Origin: Pipra filicauda
Lineage: Eukaryota > Chordata > Aves > Passeriformes > Pipridae
Assembly (NCBI RefSeq): GCF_003945595.2
Contig: NW_024104316.1
Coordinates: forward strand, 1-64,000
DNA length: 64,000 nt
Direction: 5' to 3'
Position numbers and translations under genes: made by a program. Below are positions 37,530 through 49,078 of the stretch, piece by piece. The notes under the pieces were generated by a model that saw only the letters and a program-made list of their open reading frames with translations, had not been told where the DNA came from and made no database searches. Within the stretch, counting starts at the first letter, position 1. Each line of letters begins with the position of its first letter.

Positions 37530-38015
37530 AACATGGTCTTCATCCGTAAATATAGAGGGGGGAAAGATGAGTAAGAATTATAGACCGGTCAGCTTCTAGA
37601 AGCTTTCAAGAGAATTGAACCATCAATCAAATAATTTGCAAGCACCTTGGAGGTAAAAAGGGAGATAAGTGACATCCAGCATGGATTATACAAAAATGAG
37701 GCATGTTAAACTAACCCCATTTGATTTCTCAGCAGAAGCAGGAGTGGAATAGTTGCTTCCATATCTAGATTTTGGGAAGGTTTTGGCATGATCCGACTGG
37801 ATTTTTATAAAATGACCTGGAAAAATAGTCCAGATAAAACTACTTCAGGTCTCACACAAAACTGGATGAGTAGCACAGCTCATTCCCAAAGAATACAATT
37901 GTCAGTGGCTCATGGTCAGAGCTGAGGACTCTGTCACCCAGGACTCCTCTGGGGCCAACTTCCTTCAAATTTTCATCAGTGGGAAATGGATGAAAATCCA
38001 TCATTCCCCCTGGCA
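37530..38015 (+). mobile_element. Ancient CR1-type LINE, reverse-transcriptase fragment, + strand
   Basis: This is a decayed internal piece of a CR1-clade LINE from the reverse-transcriptase region. In order it shows 'aattatagaccggtcagctt' (37576), 'catccagcatggattataca' (37674), 'catgttaaactaaccccatt' and 'tatctagattttgggaaggt'. The last block corresponds to the LDFSKAFDT motif that contains a catalytic Asp of the RT; here it reads LDFGKVLA followed by a stop. Further on, 'gactctgtcacccaggactc' and 'aaattttcatcagtgggaaa' resemble the later 'gttccccagggctc...ttcatcaatgac' part. Stops and frameshifts are frequent, so it cannot encode a protein. It appears much older than the other CR1 pieces. 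Borders are approximate. Confidence 0.75.
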
Positions 38016-41000
38016 GTGATGAGGAGCTGGGAGAGGGGCTTCCACCTTCAAACCATGTTGGCAGGCTAGAGAAGTGAGGCCTGGGTCTAGGCTGGGGCAC
38101 TGTGCCTCAAAGAAGAGGAGGATACCTGCCTGGGGAAGGGGGAGGGAAGTGTCAGTGCGTTCACTAAACCTGGCTCAGGTTGGAAGAGCTGGATGGAAAG
38201 CGCCAGAATGGCTTGGTTGGGGCTGCTGTGAGGGGACAGGGGGGGCTGCAGCCTCTGCTCCAGGAAGTTTTCGGGATAGATGAACGTGACCTGGGCAAAG
38301 TGGCTCCTCGGTGGGCTCAGCCCCCAGCTCTGGGCTCAGTCCCCAGCTGAGCCCTGTCCCTGCTGTGCTGGAGCTGTCCTGGGGTCTGTCCCACCCCGCC
38401 TGGGGCAGTGTCAGCAGGGAGGGGCAGCAACATCATCTCGGGCTTTGCCCTCCTAATGCACTCGTTTGGCAGTGCAGGCTGAAGGCGTGTAAGTGCTCTG
38501 TTGAACAGAAGCCAAAGCAAGCTGCCACACAGAATGCACCCCCTGTTTCCAAGTATTTCATTTGTTTCGTAATTGAGCAATAATCGCCGAGGCACTGGGC
38601 ACTTCTTCAGGATTAATGACTTGCTGGGGGACGGCAGAAGATCTCATCTGTGGTGGAACCATCTTCCCCTGCAAATACCTGCCTGTTCCTGCCATTCTGA
38701 CAGGAGTACAACAACATAACGTGGCAACATGTGGGGTTTGTTGTTAGTGGCTGAGGGATGGGGAGCAGGCATTAATGGGTACCTCAGGCAATCAGGTTGC
38801 TTCAGTTGTCTCTCACCATTCCATTCAGAGCACGGTGTTTCATTAGTCACTTGGTGAATGAAATGGCTTTTTAATTGCTCAGAATCACTTTTTAAAATTA
38901 CAGCATTCTCTCCCCCCTCCACAGCCCTTGGGGATCCTCTTAAATCCCTTTTCTTCCTTTGCCCTGGAGAGAATCAGTTCTGGTGTGGCAAAGAGGAACC
39001 TGCCTGCAGCAGTTCTGTTTGTAGTTCAGACACAGAGAAAGATATAAGCCATTTAGAAAACAGAGGATTCACATTTTCGGTGCTGAAAACACTCTGTTCC
39101 CATAATTTGTAGGTTGCTTAAGGAGGAGCCCACACTGCCTAAACCTTGAAAGTCTTTACAGTCCTGACACACTGCTCACTTCTGGTAGTTCCCACACTTT
39201 TTTACTGGGCACAGCTCACTACAGCACCCAAACCCCACTGCCCCCTGTGTCCTGTGGCACAGGAGCTGGCTCAAGCCACATCCCAGAGCAATAAACCTCC
39301 CGGGAGCCGTGTTGGAGCTTTAAATGTCCTCTGGGCAGTAAAGCACTACAGCAAGCAAGAAAAAAAGGTGTATCCCAAACGGGCGAGTGGCAGCAGGAAC
39401 ATTTCCAAAGGACTGTGGGAAAAGCTGCTACAGCATTTGAGCCATGGGATGGCCAAGGCAAGCAAATGGAGAAACGTTTGCAAAAAACATATAGGACAAT
39501 AAACCAGTTCATGGTGTCCTAGCAGGCTGGGGAGTGGGAGTCAGTGGGGATTTGCTCTCTCAAATATTAGGTAATGGGCTAACTGTGTGATTGATTAATC
39601 CACAGGTACTTCCTACAGCAGAACTCAACACTGGCACCCACAGGGCTGCTCTCAGTCGCCGTGGCTGCATTCCCAGAGAGATTTCACACAGGAACAATTG
39701 GGGTGTTTTGTCTCCACTCTCTTTCTGCCCCCTTTAAAAGTAACACTTTTATGCCTGTGCCTTGAACAGTGGCAGTGTGTTGCCCAGCTGCAGTGTGTTC
39801 CCTGAGGGATCCCAGAGCCACTCTCCATGGCTTAACTCTGCCCCTTCAGCACAAGGAGCCCTGGTACTCGACTGGGAGCTTACTGGCTTGCAGTATTTAG
39901 AAGTGAAAATGTCAGGCACAAGGCCAGAGACAGTTCAAACTCCAAGGAGGACCAAAGCTCACCTCTTTCCCCATACAGATGTTCAGCCCTCTTTCTGCCT
40001 TCTCAGTTCCTGAGTTGATGTCTGTCAGTGAAAGGCAGAAACAAAGCCAGCCCAAGGTGTGGGCTCACTTCCATCTCCTCCAGCAGCTGGACCAAACAAA
40101 TTCCAGCAGTATCCTCTTGAGCCATTGCACTGCCCCTTGTGCCTGATCTCACCCTTTTTTTTCCCCCTCTTATATTTTCTTCTCTTAGTTACCTGAAAAC
40201 CAACATTTAGTCTCGTTCATCCAAAATCCAGCCCTGAGCCAACCAACCAGAACGAATGAATTATTCCTGGTGATGCTTTTGCTAACTGCCTGCCTGCCTC
40301 CCCTGGGGCCCCTGCTCTGCTGAGCTTCTTGCTGCCGTGCTCATAGCTGGGAGGAACCGGTGCTGCACAGTCTCCCTTGGATTCAAACAGGATTGATGCA
40401 GGTCCTTGTGCCTTGTGCCAGCCATAACTCTTCAGGTTTGACTGCAGCTTTTGGCAAAGAACACATTTCCCAGAAGTTCAGCAACTTGTCTGAGTACCAG
40501 TAAATGATCCATGAGATCCAGTGTCGACACACAGCTCTGCTGCCCCCCACTCCTTCCCTGTTACTCCAATGCTGCTGTTCCAAACCTCGGCACGAGCACT
40601 GGACTCGTGCTAAATCAAAGCTACAGGGTACAAGGTCTGCTGTTGCCCATAACTCCATCAAAATCCAAACTAGCTCTTGACAAATTGGCAAGTCTGGATT
40701 TAGTAAGTCAGACAGGTTTTCACCCACCCCTGTTCATCTCAGCCTAGGTGGGGTGAACCAGCAGCTCCTTGTGCTGTTTCCAGCTCACCAGCACCATTCC
40801 CCTTTCCTGGAGGGTACCCCCACAGAGGGCTCTGCCCAGTTCCTCACATCAGTAGCTTAAAAGTTTCCTGGTCACCAAATAATTTGAATTCTTGTCTGTC
40901 TGAGGCTGTCTTTGCTTGTAGTCATATTTTTTTGCGACTCAGGGCTGTTCAGCAGCTCTTCCCAGGAGCTGAGTGTTCAGTGTTGAGTGAGCCAAGGTTG

Positions 41001-42347
41001 TGGTGGGGACAGCAGAGAGTTAGTCACTTTGTGTTAGGAAACCTTTCTGTGAGTTTCCCACCAGGGGAAGGAGATCTCTTGCCTTGGTCAGCATGTTTCT
41101 ACCAGCCTTGCTCTTCGTGTAGTCATCTGTTAATAACACAGGGCTGGCATCCAGCCCTGCCCTCCATCCCAGCACTGTATCCATGGCAAGCTCATGGTGA
41201 TCCCCACCAGTGCTCCCTCTCCCCTGGGAGATACCAGCACTGCTCAGGACCTTCAGTTGTGTGTGTCTGGTTTAGAAAAAAAGGCATCAAAAATCCTGTT
41301 CCTGACAGGGTGCTTGGTTTTCTCAGCGACCAGATCTGTTACTGAAAGACTCTCTGTTGTCCAGGGACATCTGAGGATGAGCAAACAAGGATTTCATTTT
41401 AGCTAAGCAGATCATCCTCTCTTCTGACATTTAAGACAGGATCATAACTTATGTCTTCACTGGGAAGAATTATTGTCAAACACAATTAGCTCTGCAAATC
41501 CTAGCTGTTTTCTAGACACATCCAGGCTTAGTTCTAGAGTTACTTAGAGAGGAACAAATTACAGAGGTCAGTCTTCTGATCTGAGCAAGGGACTGCAAGA
41601 ACTCCCTCCATCAGATAGTTTTGGGACTCACTCCACATAGTTCCTTTGTGGAGTTTAACAGAGAGCAATGCACGGAGCATCCTGTGTGCAGAGCTGATGA
41701 GACTGGGGGTCCCATTCCCATCTTGCTTTGGGAAGGGATAACACAACACACCTTGAGGCAACAAAAATCCCAGCACTGTTTCTAAAGGGGAAGGAAGGAG
41801 GGCAAAGAAGATGGGGTGGGTTGCAAATACTTTAAATGCTACATAACTAAGTCACTTCCCCTCTCCATGCTGTGTCTCCAGGCGTACCAGGGGTATTTCT
41901 ACTCTAGTTCCTTCCATAAGGCACCTCAGGAGTTCCTGTTAAAAGGACTAGACAAGAAATAGGGGTTTCTATAATTTGTTTCAGTGGTTAAGATCTGATC
42001 TGGTGGTCACTACAAGCATTGAACATATTTCCATAGCCCTTGACTGGGAAGGTAATGTTGGATCTGGAAACCTCCCCCCTGTGACCAGTGAGCGTGTGAA
42101 CACGAGGTGCTCCAGGTTCCAGTGCTTGCAGAAAACCTCTTTGAGAGAGAGCAAAAGGGATGCTAATTCCAGCACTGGGCTCAGACAGTACTGGTGAACA
42201 ACCAGAAAGGTTTAAAAAGAAATGCTGACTAAATTAAGCAAATCAAGCGAGCAGATGTGCTCTTCAGAAGGGCACAGCTGCCTTTTAAATGTCTCCCCCA
42301 CTGAAATTACATTCTCAAGAGTTTTTTGTCCTTTGCATTTTCTTCAG
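38016..42347 (+). other. GNAO1: 3' end of GNAO1 intron 2
   Basis: No additional exon or repeat was recognised between the old CR1 piece and exon 3. The stretch 38300-38420 is repetitive in Pro/Leu-coding triplets on either strand but is not a perfect tandem array. Sequence at 40420-40500 weakly resembles an ancient SINE, too weakly to annotate. Confidence 0.7.
42304..42347 (+). other. GNAO1: 3' splice acceptor region of GNAO1 intron 2
   Basis: A pyrimidine-rich tract (GTTTTTTGTCCTTTGCATTT, then TCTTCAG) runs directly into the exon, with the AG at 42346-42347. No other AG lies between about 42323 and the acceptor, as expected of an AG exclusion zone. The A near 42304, in a CTGAA context about 44 nt upstream, is a possible branch point, but that assignment is tentative. 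The acceptor fixes the exon start because it leaves the correct phase (one base completing the lysine codon). Confidence 0.9.
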
Positions 42348-42489
42348 GATCATCCACGAGGATGGCTTCTCTGGGGAAGACGTGAAGCAGTACAAGCCAG
42401 TGGTCTACAGCAACACTATCCAGTCCCTGGCAGCGATTGTCCGTGCCATGGACACCTTGGGCATCGAGTACGGCGACAAGGAGCGACGG
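42348..42489 (+). CDS. GNAO1: GNAO1 coding exon 3 (G-protein alpha-o subunit, residues 55-101)
   Basis: This internal coding exon belongs to the alpha subunit of heterotrimeric Go, a membrane-associated GTPase of neurons and heart that couples receptors to ion channels and adenylyl cyclase. The exon is 142 bp: one base finishing the Lys54 codon, then 47 whole codons. The translation begins [15 protein letters not shown] and ends [10 protein letters not shown]. It covers the end of helix alpha-1 after the P-loop, linker 1, and helix A with the start of helix B of the alpha-helical domain. Go is chosen over Gi because Gi paralogues read IIHEAGYSEEECKQYK here and differ through the [10 protein letters not shown] segment; this comparison is from memory. 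The last codon is CGG (Arg), where the mammalian Go I recall has Lys101. Phase, length and both splice sites agree with the G-alpha-i/o gene family. The reading frame stays open for 88 codons into the next intron, so the exon end is set by the donor site and not by a stop. No other GNAO1 exon was found in the window. Confidence 0.96.
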
Positions 42490-42495
42490 GTGAGT
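42490..42495 (+). other. GNAO1: 5' splice donor of GNAO1 intron 3
   Basis: The exon ends CGG and is followed by GTGAGT, a near-consensus U1-type donor. This gives a 142-bp exon ending on a codon boundary, as in the family. Confidence 0.93.
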
Positions 42496-44020
42496 GACGA
42501 TCACCCCTGCCTGGGCACAGCTGGGCGCCTGCAGAGCACCCACAGCAGGCATTGGCACAGTCTCAGTACCTTGGAGGGAAGAGGAGGGAGGGGAGGATAT
42601 TTCCATCACCACTGTGTGCCTGTTGCACCAACAGAGGCACAGTTCCATTCGTGTGCCCCCACGCTGGGAAGGGCAGCCCCGTGTCACCACAGCCACGCTC
42701 TCTCATGCCCTGGCACCAGTCAGGCCAGGGCAAAACACCAGTCTGCTGTCTAGGGGTGGCCTGGACAGAGGTACCCACAGACCTGGGGAAACAGGGAAAA
42801 CATGGAAGCCTTGCTGCTGTTCCGAGCCCTTCCACCAGCCTGCTCATGTAGGAAAGCTTTTAGGATTGACTTGATTGGGGCTCGACTGGCTTTTACTCAC
42901 ACATCCCCCATTTAAGTGTACCCAAACAGCAACTTCCCATGAAAACAAGGGGATATTTTACTTCAGGGAGGTTGGTATGGACAGGCTCTTAGGCAGCAGC
43001 ATTGGCATGTGTCTTATCAGAACAGCTATGTGATGCCTGGCAGCCTCTGGTGCCACACACCTAGGCCAGCCTGTCCTTTTACAGTTGCTGCTCTGTGGTT
43101 ACTTTCACCAGCTCTCTATTTTTAAACAGTGGCTCCTCTGTGAGGTGCCCCTGCCAGCCTCTGCCTTGCCTTTTTGCATTTTTGGCTCAGACCAAGCCCA
43201 CACAGAGAAACCCAGAGCCCTCGAGGGGAGTCAAGACCTCCCTTTTTGCATGCTGCCATCCCAGAGAAAGTAAAACTACTTGGTTTCACTGGAAATAAAA
43301 TAATTTCATATTTAAGCCCAGGTAAAAGCAAAGTCCTATATGCCACTGAGTTTGTCATGACTATTTTTAGGTAGCTCTCAAGTGACAGATGTATGACATA
43401 CCCCCAGCTCCTTATCTGAGGGTTGATAATAGAAGCATTCACTAGCAGGGATGCCAAAATCCCGCTGTGGTGTCACTGCATGAAGAGGTGCCTTATTTCT
43501 CCCGGTTGCAAAGAGGTATTTTGATTTCTTTGCATCTGGGGATTTTCTCCTAAATCCTGGAGACATTTCTGTCCCAAAGGTGGAGCCGATCCCATAATGG
43601 AGTTCCTGTGAGGCTGCCGAGAGCTAACGCTGATGGCTCCCAACCCAACACATTAATCTGTTGATTACTCGGTGACTCAGCTCCCAGCAAGGCAACGTAT
43701 CTCGTCTCAGCTAAAAACCTGTGCCCAGGAAAACAGAAACAAATCGTTCTCCATGTCTGATAAACAGTCTGTGGCAGACAGCATTAAAATATACAATTTC
43801 TTCTTTTTTTTTTTTTTTTAAAACGCCCGAAGTCCCAACGCGAGGAGGGAAAGCTCATCACTGCTCTAGTGCCAGGCCTGGCACAGCGTGCCAGGGGGAG
43901 GGGGAGAGCTGTCATCAGCACTGCCAGGAACGAGAGGTGGGGTGCTGGTCTGCACAACATGTCGTGCTCGTTCATATTCCGATGGAAAAGACTCCAAATG
44001 TTCCTGGGATCATGTGATAA
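42496..44020 (+). other. GNAO1: 5' part of GNAO1 intron 3
   Basis: The first 258 bases after the donor happen to stay open in the exon's reading frame (stop at 42751-42753). No further exon was recognised. The tract 43570-43800 looks like a candidate conserved element and ends at a T16 run at 43804-43819. Confidence 0.7.
43804..43819 (+). repeat. T16 homopolymer
   Basis: Sixteen uninterrupted T followed by AAAA. No target-site duplication or SINE body is visible next to it, so it is not called a retroposon tail. Confidence 0.9.
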
Positions 44021-44250
44021 ATGGGGCTGGAGAGGAGCTCAGGAGGCGGCTAGCCCAGCCTCCTGCTCAGACAAGGTTAGCTCTGAGGTCAAACCAGGTT
44101 GCTCAGGGCTCTACCCAGTTGGGTCTGAAATCCTTCAAGGATGGAGCCTCTGTGGGCAACCTGCTCCTCTGCTGTGCTGTCCTCAGGATGGAAGGGTCTG
44201 TCCTCACATTAGTGTGAACCACTCTTGTTTCAGTCTGTGTTTTGTGGCTG
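44021..44250 (-). mobile_element. CR1 retrotransposon fragment (3' end), - strand
   Basis: On the + strand the sequence reads as a reverse-complemented CR1 3' region. It shows 'ggagaggagctcaggaggcg', 'agcccagcctcctgctcaga', 'caggttgctcagggctctac', 'tccttcaaggatggagcctc' and 'tgtgggcaacctgctcctct', then a weaker match to 'cccctgtttcagtttgtgcc' near 44222-44245. The copy is moderately diverged, lacks an intact octamer tail at its 44021 end and has no ORF. It is inserted opposite to the gene's direction. Confidence 0.85.
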
Positions 44251-47200
44251 TAGGGGTCCAAGTGTTACACCTTGCAAAGTGAAAGCAAGTCAGATGAAGT
44301 TCTCCCCAGCCTAGTTTCCCCTAAGGTATGTAGTCCTGGAGAAGTAACTCCTGTCCTGCTGGCTGTGTCAGACCAGCCTGCCACAAACCACTCCAAACCA
44401 ACCCACAGCTGGGGGGGCTGATTCAGAGTCTCTGCTCCCTTCGTAGATGGCAGAAATATTTCTTCATCCAGCAGCAGACAAAGGGGAAGGAAACTGAATC
44501 TCTCAGGCCATGATCTTCCACTTGGCTCCTTTCTCTCAGGCCACCTCCACAGAAAGTTGCTGGTATTAGCATGAAATAGTATTTATTTTAATCTTACAAA
44601 GAAGCACATGGCTTCTGCTACCCCGCTTTTGTTATTAATGCACAGCTGCTACAAAGAGGGGCCATTAAACAGGCGATTTGTTGAGTATTATGCTACGTGG
44701 TTCATCCCTTTTCAAGCAAAGCTTTTCTATTTTAAAAGTCATTCCTCAGCCAAGGGTTTCCAACGCAAATCTTTTAGTGGGGGATTTTCCCCTACTCATC
44801 ACTTAAGCCCCCAGGAGAAGAGAGCTCAGGAGGGGGAGCCAGGGCTGTGGCTCAAGCCTGATTCAGCAAGCAGGAAAGGAGGGGACATGCCTGGGACAGG
44901 TTTTCCCCAGGGACCACTTGGCTATTACCACTTCCCCTATCTCACTTCCTGGGAGACACATCTGCCCCTGTATCCCTCCCAGATGGCATCCTGGCCATGC
45001 TCAGAGTGGAAAAAAAAATCCTTGCCTAGTTAATAAATGTGAATGAGATTATTTGTGTTGTTTTTATTGAGGGAAAATAACCAAATCCTCTCTCTCTGTT
45101 CTCATTTTCCTCCTGCCCATAATTGTACCTCCAGCATTTAGTCTAATAGTAGTGAAAGATTGGGGGAAGAGCCCAGACTAAACCCTGTAGCTTTTGGCAG
45201 TTAAAGTGAGATCGATGTGGGAAATAGGAGCTAAAAAGACAAAATAAATCACAAAAAGCAGAAGCTCCGGGTCTCGCTGACCCTCTCTGCTGACAAGGAC
45301 CTGTCCCCAGGTTAAGAACAAAACGGTCTGCGTGTAGGATTTCATTTTTATGTGTGCTCCTTGTCCAGGGCAGCGGGTTCCCTGTGGCTGTGCCTGGCTC
45401 AGGGAAGGTTCATGGCCTGTGGGCAGCACCCAGGTCCTTGTCCCGTGTCCTTCAGTGCAGGGAGGCAGGAGCACATCCTACCAGCTCGTGGCACACTGTC
45501 ACTGCACACAGCAGGGAAGGTCAGTGGGAAACTCCAGAAGAGCTGTGCAATGCAGAGTCACAAATCCTTTCTGTGCTGCAAGAGGGAGGGTGAGAAAGGA
45601 GCAGTGGGTGAGGAGACAGGAGACAGCGGCGGGAGGAGCAGCATCCGAGGGGTTCCTCATCTCCAGGGCCACCAATTCCCAGGGTCTGGGTCCCCCATGA
45701 GCCAAGAGCTTACACACAGCAAGAGGGGCAGAGGCTTAGTCTGGCCTGCCTACTCAGGACCCTCCAGCTGGTCTGTAGGGCACTGCTCAGTCCTTACCTT
45801 TATAATCAGATTACAGGCAGGAAAGAGTCAGGCTGTAACGTGTAGCCTCTGGATTAAATGGTCCTCTAAAGTGCAAATGTATTAATAAAACAAGCTCCTC
45901 ACTGATTCCATTTCAGTGTACCCAGGCAGAGCAAATGGGAAATGGAGGTTTGAAGCCAGGAATCCAGAAGCCAGTCCAAGTGTTTGGAACTGACCGAGCA
46001 GGAAGGGCAGGGGAAAATGGATTCTCGTATCTCTGTTTGAAGAGCTGTTTCCAAAGTCTGGCTTCAGAAATCCCAACCAAAACAAGTATAAATTCTCTTC
46101 CTGGGTGGGTCAGTGCTGACCCCAGGAGCTGCTTGGAAAAGCAGCACATGCAATGGCACCTGGGATAGATGCCAGAGCTGCAGCCAGGCTGGGAGCTGGG
46201 GGTGTCTGCACATTGGAGGGGTTGGTCCCTGGCTGCAACGAGCCTGCCCAGGCAGACACCCTGCCCCATGCAGGGTGGTATGAAAACAGCTGTGGAGTGT
46301 GCTCTTATGTTCATAAACCAGACAGAAACAGGCTGAAACTTTTCAGAAATTACTCAACAGAGAATCCAAATATCAGTTGTGTGGCTCAGATCCAAGTGTC
46401 TGAGGTGGCAGGTCACAGGGCCAGCACTTGGGGTCTGGAGGTGGCAGGCAGCGACCTTCACAGTGAACTTTTTTCCCCATGTGAGTCTGGGCATGTGTCT
46501 GCTTCAGCTATGAAAGGGAAAACTAAAAAGCTGCTAAAGTGTTAAAATATTTTGATAGAGATTTTCATTTTTCCTTCGGACTTTGTAGCAAAATGTGTCT
46601 GTGGTGACCTTCTGCTGTGTACAGCGTGTAACTCCTGCACTGAGAGCCAAACAAAGACGTGCTGGGACACTTTAAAATACTGGCTAGTAGCATGTGAAAA
46701 AATGTCTGTAGTGTGATTGACCAGCCCACCCGAGGTGGCTGGCAAAGAGGGCCACGTCAAACTGCTTCTGAACAGTGAGGTGTCTGCAGAAACTCGGTGC
46801 CTCCAGCCCCATCCCCTCTGCTCGTGCTGAAGGGGTTTTAGGAGCAGCCCTCTTCCTCCTGCTTGGCAGTGGCAGGAGCAGGGTTGCAGCCACTGTCACC
46901 TGCTGCCTTCCAGGCACTCGAGGGGAGCAGTGTGGGAGGGGATCTCTCTTTTGTAAGACCTGCTCCCATGTAACTGGATTTTTCTACTTGTCAGCTCAAG
47001 GTATTTGTGGATGTTACTTCATTTCAGTCAGGTATCTGTTTAGACCAGCTGGCTCCTGCTGCGTGTCCCTAACCCAAGCTCTCTCAGAAATGCAAAAAGG
47101 CTGCTAATAACTTTGGGGAGGGCAGGGGAGGTTAATGAGGCACTGCTGTGCTGGTAGGAAGCTGGCTGGGTCATCTGGGGGATGGACACAGTATTCTCGG

Positions 47201-48173
47201 GTTTGTGCTGCTTTCCTGAGGATGCAGCCAGCCCTTGCTGATCTGCTGTAGTGAGCAAAGAGAACGTCACCATGGTGAAGCATAACTTAGGGCTGCTTGG
47301 TAGAAGAGCAGGATGGAGTGGGAGAAAAGGGAAAATGGAATAAAGGGGTGGCTTTAGACACCCCATTTTTGCCTGGTGTCAGCATTTGTCTGGATGTCCA
47401 GCTGCAGCTGAAGTTATATAATCATTCCTGCTGTACTGGTTCTGCTGGTCTCAGACCCATTACAAATATCCGAGTGACAGTCCAGGACCAACATTTCAGC
47501 CTCCCCTTCCTAAAGGTCTGTCACTCTTTTCCATTAAGGCTGAAGTCATCTTTCTCACACACCTCCCTCTGGGTCCCTCCAGGAGGTGCATTTCAGTTGC
47601 CATCATTCGTGTTTCTGAGCAGTGGGGACAAATAAAAGGCAGGGCATTTCTTGAGAGGTGGGAAACAGGAGAGGAAAGCGTTTGTTATTGTCGCAGCCTG
47701 CCTGGTTGCCAGGGAGATGGTTGGCTCGTTCAAGAAACGCTTGTGATTGCTGGCCAAGATGGCCAATGTATTGGGAATCTTTGTTGCAAAACGAGGGTGT
47801 GGGAGAAAGAGGGAGACAGCAAAGAACAAGGGAAACCCCAGAGTAAGCTCTGCCCGCGTGGTCATGGCACATGACCCACATGCCCTGCAGCAACACTTCT
47901 GGAGCCTCTCTAACCAAAAGCTGCACCTTCCACATCCCAGTAATGTGTTTTCCTCCTTTGGAAATGTCTTGAGCCTCTGAAAAAACAAAATCTTTCTCTA
48001 ATAAATGATCACAGTAAAGTACCAGCAAAGCCCAAAGCCAGTTCATGGTAACCCTTTGAGCCAACTGAAACAGCCTGGAATGGTCTCCTTCCATGCCTTT
48101 GCTCTGCCTCCTGGGGAGAGGCAGCCAAGTCAGCTGAGATGCGTGGCTGGACCCAGCAGACCCTGCTCTGCTG

Positions 48174-48191
48174 CAGCAGCAGCAGCAGCAG
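48174..48191 (+). repeat. (CAG)6 trinucleotide repeat
   Basis: Six uninterrupted CAG triplets are preceded by CTGCTCTG and followed by CACAG. It is intronic. The array is short and far below lengths associated with instability. Confidence 0.9.
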
Positions 48192-49045
48192 CACAGCCTG
48201 GCCCCCTTCAGCTCCTGTGAGCTGAAGTCGTGATCATCAAGTCAGGAACACACAGTGATCTTCACACAGCAGAAATGATCCCCCAGATTCAGTGTCTGGC
48301 TTGCTGCAGTCATGCTGCTAATAAAGACAGCCATTAGAAGGGAGAGCAAAGCAGCTGCTGTCATGGCTATAAACACATCAGGGCTTGCTCCTGCACAGAG
48401 AATTTGGCCTAGAGGAGCCATGCAGTTAAATAAGCAGGCTGTAGGGCTGGGGACTGCCAAGTCTTCCTGTAGAGTTCTGCTTAGGCTATTCAGGACAGCA
48501 GTCTGTCCTCCTTTCCAACCTGGGTAATTCCACTAGAAAACTGGCAATTCATTTAGGGCTAAAATGTGATCTCAACTCTGGCACTGCCCAGATTACAGCT
48601 ATTTACAGGGCTGCATTAGTGATGATGAGCAACAGTCAGAACCCCAGGCTTCTGCAAACGTGTGACAGTGCTTGTGAGCAGGGAGACTTCGGGAGAGAGG
48701 TGATATCAGCTCATAGGAAAAGGGGAGAGATGGGGACAAACAGAAATAGCCCAGAAAATGTAGTAGTAGTAGAAGCAGCTGGGTGCTCCAGGCAAGAGAC
48801 TGAACTGCACGGACAGCGCCGCACCCAGAGGCAGTACCAGGAACCTTTCTTTCAGCAGAAGACTGTCAATCACTCACAGGAGCTCTAAAAACCCCAACTT
48901 CTCCAGTTTTAGTTCAGATTCCTAAAGATGAAGAGGCCTCTTGCAGTGGAGCCCAAAGGAGGCAGGGCAGGGTGGGTGGCAGGAGTTGGGACCGCGCGTG
49001 GTGGGGAGGGCTCTCGCTGGGAGGGGCCACCTTGCCCAGCTTTGG

Positions 49046-49078
49046 TGTGCCAGCAGGATGTCTGTGCCAGCAGGATGT
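49046..49078 (+). repeat. 17-bp-period direct duplication
   Basis: TGTGCCAGCAGGATGT occurs at 49046-49061 and again at 49063-49078, separated by one base. Confidence 0.85.

Noticed and set aside
40425..40500. Possible ancient SINE around AGTTCAGCAACTTGTCTGAG
   Set aside because: Single weak block, no second diagnostic segment.
42222..42497. Second open frame over exon 3 in another phase
   Set aside because: Shadow of the Go-alpha exon; only the other frame gives the G-alpha sequence.
43804..43819. T16 run as a reversed retroposon poly(A) tail
   Set aside because: No element body or target-site duplication could be seen.
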